DNA of 64,000 nt from Pseudonocardia sp. C8 (lineage in GTDB: Bacteria > Actinomycetota > Actinomycetes > Mycobacteriales > Pseudonocardiaceae): assembly GCF_014267175.1 (NCBI RefSeq), contig NZ_JACMTR010000002.1, forward strand, positions 4,241,501-4,305,500, given 5' to 3'. This document shows positions 59,254-64,000 of the stretch, in pieces. Under the pieces are notes generated by a model. The model saw only the letters and a program-made list of their open reading frames with translations, was not told the origin of the DNA and did no database searches. The translations under genes were made by a program, and so were the position numbers. Each line of letters begins with the position of its first letter. Position 1 is the stretch's first letter.

Positions 59254-60302
59254 AGCGCCGGGACCTTCCGGGTCCGGACCAGGTGCAGGAAGAACGGGCC
59301 GCCGACGAGAGCCGCGGTGATCCCCAGCTGGATCTCCTCCGGGGCGATCAGCACCCGGCCGGCGACGTCGGCCAGCAGCGCCACCGTGGCCGCGACCAGC
59401 CCGGACAGCGGCAGCACCCACCGATGGGCCGTCCCGGCCAGACCGCGGGCCACGTGCGGGGCGACCAACCCGACGAACGCGACCGGACCGGCCAGCGCGA
59501 CCGCCGTCCCGGCCAGCACCACCACCGCGACCAGCCCGGTGACCCGGACTACGGTCGGGCGGGCACCGAGGCTGCGAGCGGTGTCGTCACCGAGGGCGAG
59601 CGCGTCGAGCCGCCGGATCAGCACGACCGCGACAAGCAGACCGGCCGCCAGGAACGGTACGGCCTGCCCGACCGTCGCCAGGTCCGCGCGGGTCAGCGAG
59701 CCGATCGTCCAGAACCGGAACCGGGCGAACAGGTCGTGGTCGAGCAGGACCAGCGCGTTGACCATCGCCAGCAGCAGCGCCGACACCGCAGCGCCCGCCA
59801 TCGCCAGCTTCACGGGGCTCGCCCCGCCGCGGCCGGTGGCGCCGATGGCGTAGACCGCGAGCGCGGCGACCGCACCACCGGCGAACCCGGCCCACACGTA
59901 GGCACCGAGGTCCTCGGCACCGAAGGCGAGCATCACCGCCACGATCGCGAACGAGGCGCCGGCGTTCACACCGAGCGTGCCCGGGCCCGCGAGGGGATTG
60001 CGGGTCAGCCCCTGGGCCACGCAGCCCGCGACCCCGAGCGCGGCCCCGGCCGCCAGCCCGGCCAGCGTCCGTGGCAGCCGGACGTGCCGCACGACCAGAT
60101 CGGACTCGGTACCGGAGAACCGCACGAGCCCGTCGGCGAGCGCCCGCCAGGACACCGCGGCCCCACCGACCTTGAGCGACAGCACCGTGGCCGCGACCAG
60201 CACGACGACCGCGCAGGGCAACGCCATCGGCGCGGGCAGCACGCCGCGCCACCGCGCCGGGGCCCCGGCACGGGCGCCCGCCGGCCTCGCCGTGACCGTC
60301 AC
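59250..60302 (-). CDS. FecCD/BtuC-type ABC permease, first copy
   Basis: A 350-residue permease: [47 protein letters not shown] and [17 protein letters not shown]. The GTG at 60302 overlaps the binding-protein stop (GTGA). The N-terminal tail is longer and Ala/Arg-rich. Confidence 0.93.
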   Translation of the reverse strand: MTVTARPAGARAGAPARWRGVLPAPMALPCAVVVLVAATVLSLKVGGAAVSWRALADGLVRFSGTESDLVVRHVRLPRTLAGLAAGAALGVAGCVAQGLTRNPLAGPGTLGVNAGASFAIVAVMLAFGAEDLGAYVWAGFAGGAVAALAVYAIGATGRGGASPVKLAMAGAAVSALLLAMVNALVLLDHDLFARFRFWTIGSLTRADLATVGQAVPFLAAGLLVAVVLIRRLDALALGDDTARSLGARPTVVRVTGLVAVVVLAGTAVALAGPVAFVGLVAPHVARGLAGTAHRWVLPLSGLVAATVALLADVAGRVLIAPEEIQLGITAALVGGPFFLHLVRTRKVPAL

Positions 60303-61333
60303 CGCGGATGCACGAGGTCGGCGACCGTCTCCACGGCGTGCGGCACGCGGACTCCCGCGGCACGATCGGCGAACAGGAACGGATGCACCCGCCCGTCCCG
60401 CACCGCGTTCACCTGAGCCAGCGCCGGGTTGTCGCGCAGCTTCTGCGCGTCCGGCTCGCCGTCTGCCCGGGTGTAGGTGCCGTCGCAGCAGGTGGAGGTG
60501 AGGATGACGTCCGGGTTGCGGGCGATGATCTCCTCGACCCCGACCGGGATGTTGCGCTTCGCCCTGAGGTCGGCGAACACGTTCCCGGCGCCGGCCATCT
60601 CCAGGATCCGGGTCACGAAGTCCTGGCCGCCGGCGACGCTGAACGTGCCGTCGTCCTTGGGACTGATCACCGCAACCCGCACGACCGGCATGTCCGCGGT
60701 CCGCGATCGCACGGAGTCCAGCCGCCGGCGCATCTCGGCGACCACCTGCTCGGCCCGCTCGGACACCCCGAACAGCCGCCCCAGCCCGCGCACGTCGGCG
60801 TAGACGTTGTCCATGGTCACCGCGCGGGGGTCGATGGCCTCGTCGGCCAACCCGTCCGCGGACGGGCACAGCGGGCCGAACACCCAGCTCTGGACCCCGA
60901 GCCGGGCTAGGTCGCCGCGGGTGCCGAGGGTCTCGGACCCGGAGGTGGCAAACACCCCGTTGTACCCGGACACCACGAAATCGGGCGTCGCGGCCAGCAA
61001 CGCCTCCCGGCTCGGCAGCTCCGGCAGGTAGTCCATCTCCGCCTGCGCCGGCGCGTAGTCGGGCAGCACCTGGGCGTCCAGGAACGCCGTGCCGACCACT
61101 CGGTCGGTCACCCCGAGCGCGTGCACCATCTCGATCGCCGGCTGGTACAGCGCGTAGATCCGCCGCGGTGGCTCCGGCACGGTCACCGGCAGACCGCAGT
61201 TCGTCTCCGTCACCGCTCCCGACGCCATCACGGCTCCGGGCCGGGGCGGTCCACCGCAGGCGGTCAGGACGAGCGCGGCGGCACAGCTCAGGGTGATGAT
61301 CAGCCGGCGGCGGTGACCGGACAGCGCGGGCAC
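60299..61333 (-). CDS. Lipoprotein substrate-binding protein, FepB/BtuF type
   Basis: A 344-residue periplasmic-binding-type lipoprotein: signal peptide with lipobox LTAC (C26), then RRIYALYQPAIEMVHALGVTDRVVG (the PBP2_8/III-cluster start) and ARNPDVILTSTC. GAGGAGG precedes the GTG at 61333. The cysteine-rich TSTCCDGTY loop and a GPLCPS loop are unusual for this fold and could matter for a metal-bearing ligand. Siderophore, heme, or cobalamin binding cannot be told apart. Confidence 0.88.
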   Translation of the reverse strand: MPALSGHRRRLIITLSCAAALVLTACGGPPRPGAVMASGAVTETNCGLPVTVPEPPRRIYALYQPAIEMVHALGVTDRVVGTAFLDAQVLPDYAPAQAEMDYLPELPSREALLAATPDFVVSGYNGVFATSGSETLGTRGDLARLGVQSWVFGPLCPSADGLADEAIDPRAVTMDNVYADVRGLGRLFGVSERAEQVVAEMRRRLDSVRSRTADMPVVRVAVISPKDDGTFSVAGGQDFVTRILEMAGAGNVFADLRAKRNIPVGVEEIIARNPDVILTSTCCDGTYTRADGEPDAQKLRDNPALAQVNAVRDGRVHPFLFADRAAGVRVPHAVETVADLVHPR

Positions 61334-61605
61334 GAGACCTCCTCGACACCAGTTCACCCGCGCAGTTTGCCACAATTGAAGAGCTGTTCACATGTCCCAT
61401 TCGGATAGGACACACCGCGCCCGGTCACGGGCACCGACCGCAGCGCGGCACGCAGGCATCGTCCCGCCCTGCTGGCAGATTCGTCCGCATCGGCCCGAGC
61501 CTGGACTGGCACGGCCTCGGTGCCGGCAGGCAGACCCAGACTGGCACCACATCCAACCGCGACCTCACCTCGGCTGCGGAATGCCGGCCCGTCCGAACGG
61601 GCGTT
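61334..61605 (-). promoter_or_regulatory. Leader region of the ABC operon with repeated TGCCAG elements
   Basis: 272 bases with no gene. The minus strand carries three related blocks that begin TGCCAG (near 61545, 61510 and 61476), a GGTGCCAGTCTGG stretch and an AATCTGCC end, which recall parts of a cobalamin riboswitch but do not match its core well. Toward the start, 61360-61400 is AT-rich and could hold the promoter. Confidence 0.35.
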
Positions 61606-61995
61606 TCACTTCATGGTGGCGAGTTGGATCAGATTGCCGCAGGTGTCGTCGAGGACAGCGACGACGACTGGGCCCAGGTCGGTCGCCTCCTGGGTGAACT
61701 CGACCCCCAGCCCCTTGAGCCGCTCGACCTCGACGTGCACGTCGTCCACGGCGAACTGGGTGAACGGGATGCCGTCGGACACCAGCGCCTTCTTGAACGG
61801 CCCCGCGGCCGGGTGACCGTCGGGCTCCAGGAGCAGCTCGACCCCGTCCGGGTCGGCGGGCGAGACGACGGTGAGCCAGCGGGCGTCACCGGCGGGCACG
61901 TCGGTCTTCTTGATGAAGCCGAGCTTCTCGGTGTAGAAGGCCAGTGCCTTGGCCTGGTCGTCGACGAGCACGCTGGTGACGTTGATGCGGATCAT
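61606..61995 (-). CDS. VOC-family (glyoxalase/bleomycin resistance) protein
   Basis: A 129-residue vicinal-oxygen-chelate protein with the paired beta-alpha-beta modules: VTSVLVDDQAKALAFYTEKLGF and QFAVDDVHVEVERLKGLGVEF, ending LDDTCGNLIQL. The classical metal His/Glu set is partly replaced, so enzymatic activity is unclear. The ATG at 61995 overlaps the ArsR stop (ATGA), a common pair. Confidence 0.9.
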   Translation of the reverse strand: MIRINVTSVLVDDQAKALAFYTEKLGFIKKTDVPAGDARWLTVVSPADPDGVELLLEPDGHPAAGPFKKALVSDGIPFTQFAVDDVHVEVERLKGLGVEFTQEATDLGPVVVAVLDDTCGNLIQLATMK

Positions 61996-62288
61996 GGGTT
62001 CGGCGCCTTTCGATCGAGGGGCCACCGCTCGACGATCGAGCGCAGCGGGCTCGTGTCGATGTGGTGGAACTTGTACCGGCCTTGCTTCCGTGCGTGCACC
62101 AGGCCGGCCTGTTCGAGCACGGCGAGATGCTGCGAGATGGCCTGGCGGGTGGAGGCCAGGCCGTGCTTCATGGCCAGGCGGCCGCAGATCTCGAACAGTG
62201 TCTGGCCGTCCTTGTCGATCAACTCGTCGAGGATGGTGCGTCGTGTCGCGTCACCGATCGCCTTGAAGAGCTCGGGGGCTGCGTCCAC
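61992..62288 (-). CDS. ArsR-family (HTH) regulator
   Basis: A 98-residue winged helix: FKAIGDATRRTILDELIDKDG and STRQAISQHLAVLEQAGLVHARKQGRYKFHHID. No metal-binding cysteine pair is present, so it is the metal-independent type often coupled to VOC or SRPBCC proteins. It starts with GTG 62288, ten bases from a perfect palindrome (62299-62318) that is almost certainly its operator. Confidence 0.92.
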   Translation of the reverse strand: MDAAPELFKAIGDATRRTILDELIDKDGQTLFEICGRLAMKHGLASTRQAISQHLAVLEQAGLVHARKQGRYKFHHIDTSPLRSIVERWPLDRKAPNP

Positions 62289-62298
62289 GACCCTTTAT

Positions 62299-62318
62299 AG
62301 GCAAGTACCTACTTGCCT
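62299..62318. promoter_or_regulatory. Perfect 20-bp palindromic operator of the ArsR-VOC operon
   Basis: AGGCAAGTACCTACTTGCCT has perfect 9-base arms around CC. It is centred about 20 bases upstream of the ArsR start, so autoregulation is expected. Confidence 0.85.
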
Positions 62319-62515
62319 GTCAAGGCTCCGCCCGCAGGCGGCGCCGGATCGTCCGAAGGACCGTCCCGACGCGGCGCCGGACTCGCTGCCCCCGCCCGGG
62401 GTTCGGCCCGGCCAGGTGCGCGACGACCGCCGTGGCCGCCGACCGGGCACCGCGGCCGGCGCGCGCTCACGCGATCCGCGCCCTACGGTGTCGACGGCGG
62501 CACGCGGAGGTTGTG

Positions 62516-63252
62516 ATGATCGACCGGCGGGAACAACGAACGCAGCTACGAGCCGCCGTGTACGGCGGCGACGGCACGGAGCTCGTCGCGCTCCTCCAGG
62601 CGAATCGCCTGCTCGACGACGGGCCGCTGCAGTTGATCGGGGATGGCCAGGTGGCCGCCCTGGCGAACCAGGTGGAGGGCGCGGCCGAGCTCGCCGCGAC
62701 CTGTGCCGAACGGCTGCGGGGACGCGGCTGGCTCGGGGACGACGAGCTCGCCGAACAGCTCGAGTCGCGGCTCGGCACCCGCCCACACCGATGCTCCGCC
62801 CGTTGCCCGTTGCCCGTCGACCTCGACGAGCTCGCGATGGTTCTCGAGGGTGATCCGCTGTCCGGGGGTGGGCGCATCGACCTGCAGAGTGGCGAGGTGT
62901 GGCCGCAGGCCGCGATCGAGTACGCCGTCGAGGTCGGCGAGGAGCCGGCGGACGAGGAACCCGTCCGGACCGGTGGCTGTACGTCGACTGCGAGGGCTCC
63001 CGGCAGGGGTACCGAGACATGGAGGCCTTCATCGACAGCCGCACCGACCCGGAGCGGGCGGAGCGCCTGAGCATCGCGATTCAGGGTCGCGGTGCCTTCC
63101 GCCGGTTCAAGGACGTCCTGTCCCGGTCACCGGGCGAGGTCGAGGAGTGGCACTCCTTCTCGGACGAGCGACAACGTGGCCGGACCCGAGCCTGGCTCGC
63201 GGACGAAGGTTACTGCGTGGCGCCGAGGTCGCCAGGACGGCTGGCGACCTGA
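62516..63252 (+). pseudogene. UPF0158-family gene with a one-base frameshift
   Basis: The first frame (ATG 62516, GGAGG upstream) runs to about residue 150 and holds DLDELAMVLEGD, the UPF0158 opening. From about 62965 the matching frame is one base back and gives DRWLYVDCEGSRQGYRDMEAFIDS, then GRGAFRRFKDVLSRSPGEVEEWHSFSDERQRGRTRAWLADEGY. Restoring one C in GTCCGG near 62970 joins them. Either a real mutation or a sequencing error in a GC run. Function of the family is unknown. Confidence 0.75.
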
Positions 63253-63386
63253 CGCCGGCTCGATCCGGAACGGCTGGTGCGGGAGCCGAGTCGGCTCCGC
63301 GGATCCGCCATGAGCACCGGACCCGCTCCGACCGCGGAGCGGCAATTCCGTTGCCGACCGCCGGCCCACCTGCTGTCCTCGCCCAC

Positions 63387-63710
63387 GTGCCCCGCATCCT
63401 CACCCTGCCCGCCGACGGCCCCGTGATCGCCGGGGAGTCCGACGCGACCGACCTGCTCGGCGACGCGTTCGCCCACGAGGCCGAGCTGGTCGCGATCCCG
63501 GTGGAGCGCCTCGACCCCGAGTTCTTCCGGCTGCGCAGCGGGCTGGCCGGCGCCGTGACGCAGAAGTTCGCGCAGTACGGCGTCCGGCTCGCGATCGTCG
63601 GGGACGTCTCGCGCTGGACCGCCGAACCCGGCCCGGTCGCGGACTGGGTGCGCGAGTCGAACGCGGGCCACCAGCTCCGGTTCGTCGCCGACGCCGCCGA
63701 CCTCGGCTGA
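63387..63710 (+). CDS. DUF4180-family protein
   Basis: A 107-residue protein with the pattern AELVAIPVERLDPEFFRLRSGLAGAVTQKFAQYGVRLAIVGDVS and a WVRESNAGHQLRFVAD end, recognisable as DUF4180. It folds as alpha/beta and has no known activity. GTG 63387 is the likely start. Preceding 63253-63386 holds nothing I can support. Confidence 0.78.
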   Translation: MPRILTLPADGPVIAGESDATDLLGDAFAHEAELVAIPVERLDPEFFRLRSGLAGAVTQKFAQYGVRLAIVGDVSRWTAEPGPVADWVRESNAGHQLRFVADAADLG

Positions 63711-63716
63711 GCCGGG

Positions 63717-64000
63717 TCAGGCGAGCTTCTTCGCGTGCGGCCCGGCCAGCAGCACCGGGCAGTGCGCCCGCTGGATCAGCGAGAGCCCGGTCGAGCCGAG
63801 CAGCAGCCCGGTGAACCCGCCCCGGCCGCGGGTCGCGACGACCACGAGCCGGGCCGCCTTGCTGTGCTCGGCCAGGGCACGCCCCGGCTCGGACCGCTCG
63901 ATGACCCGCTCGACGGCGACGTCCGGGTAGCGGTCGGACCAGCCGGCCAGCCGCTCGGCGAGCGCCCGCTCCTCGGCCTCGAGCAACCGGTCGAACGCCC
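63717..64000 (-). CDS. Universal stress protein (UspA family), 5' end beyond window
   Basis: The visible 94 residues are the C-terminal half of a UspA domain: AEERALAERLAGWSDRYPDVAVERVIERSEPGRALAEHSKAARLVVVATRGRGGFTGLLLGSTGLSLIQRAHCPVLL, with the ATP-type G-2x-G-9x-G(S/T) motif as GRGGFTGLLLGSTG. The frame stays open to the window edge, so the gene starts further right. Confidence 0.93.
   Translation of the reverse strand, partial: AFDRLLEAEERALAERLAGWSDRYPDVAVERVIERSEPGRALAEHSKAARLVVVATRGRGGFTGLLLGSTGLSLIQRAHCPVLLAGPHAKKLA

Noticed and set aside
59250..61415. 721-codon frame that joins the permease to the binding-protein region
   Set aside because: The upstream half is out of frame with the real lipoprotein gene; the true permease start is GTG 60302 with a GTGA overlap.
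61334..61605. Firm call of a cobalamin riboswitch
   Set aside because: Core bases only partly match and pairing is not convincing; reported only as a weak finding.
1..64000. CRISPR arrays, phage structural genes, rRNA operons, replication origin
   Set aside because: No regularly spaced repeats, no phage genes beyond the integrase scar, and no rRNA-like or DnaA-box-rich region was seen.

Overview
The window is about 70% G+C by eye, gene-dense, full of GTG starts and 4-bp ATGA/GTGA stop-start overlaps. It looks like chromosomal DNA of a high-GC actinobacterium; the gene styles (DtxR/IdeR-type iron box, BlaI/M56 pair, PucR and UTRA-GntR regulators) fit a Pseudonocardiaceae-like soil organism, but that rank is an inference. 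No plasmid, phage or CRISPR backbone is seen. Mobile DNA is limited to one IS5-type element (44022-45002) and a decayed integrase tail beside tRNA-Gly.

Layout. (1) 1-9.4 kb: a FadR-type regulator divergent from a C1/methylated-amine operon: a glutamine-synthetase-like ligase, heterotetrameric sarcosine oxidase soxBDAG, purU and folD. Sarcosine is demethylated and its methyl group leaves as formate through tetrahydrofolate. (2) 9.4-19 kb: two paralogous UTRA-type GntR regulators bracket an unassigned catabolic operon (phosphate-binding TIM barrel, FGGY kinase, flavin amine oxidase, DapA-like lyase, cupin, MFS transporter), with an identical 11-bp element in both control regions. (3) 19-28.6 kb: amine/amino-acid oxidation genes (TMADH-like flavoprotein, cupin, LLM oxidoreductase, GMC oxidoreductase, PucR regulator, P5C dehydrogenase, DAO-type oxidase). 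(4) 28.7-35.4 kb: TetR, then a leftward set of MFS symporter, 5-oxoprolinase pxpABC, SDR and aminotransferase. (5) 35.4-41.6 kb: RraA-like, hydroxyacid dehydrogenase, idnO-like and idnD-like genes, then an isopenicillin-N-synthase-like oxygenase followed by a LysR regulator.

(6) 41.7-50.9 kb is the most coherent accessory region, an organosulfur/sulfide module: acuR-acuI (acrylyl-CoA reductase), methanethiol oxidase-like mtoX with a 2Fe-2S ferredoxin, TauE/SafE exporter, rhodanese, sulfide:quinone-oxidoreductase-like flavoprotein and a persulfide dioxygenase-rhodanese fusion. Three promoters here share an inverted repeat of the form ATGT-NCGN-ACATT. The IS landed exactly on the ferredoxin stop codon, with a TCA target duplication that regenerates it.

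(7) 50.9-54.5 kb: BlaI/M56 pair and a DsbA-CcdA-CxxC membrane redox operon behind a perfect CTACTA/TAGTAG repeat. (8) 54.7-61.4 kb: tRNA-Gly(TCC), a HmuS-type heme protein behind an iron box, tRNA-Pro(TGG), a membrane glutaredoxin, and a FecCD/BtuCD-type ABC operon ending in a degenerate CbiX-ferredoxin fusion. (9) 61.6-64 kb: ArsR-VOC pair with a perfect 20-bp palindrome, a frameshifted UPF0158 gene, a DUF4180 gene and a partial UspA gene.

How it fits together: most of the window oxidises methylated or unusual carbon, nitrogen and sulfur compounds. Formaldehyde from sarcosine is removed by FolD/PurU (formaldehyde from methanethiol could be too), and H2S from methanethiol could be removed by the SQR-PDO-TauE genes. 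All functions are read from sequence alone.
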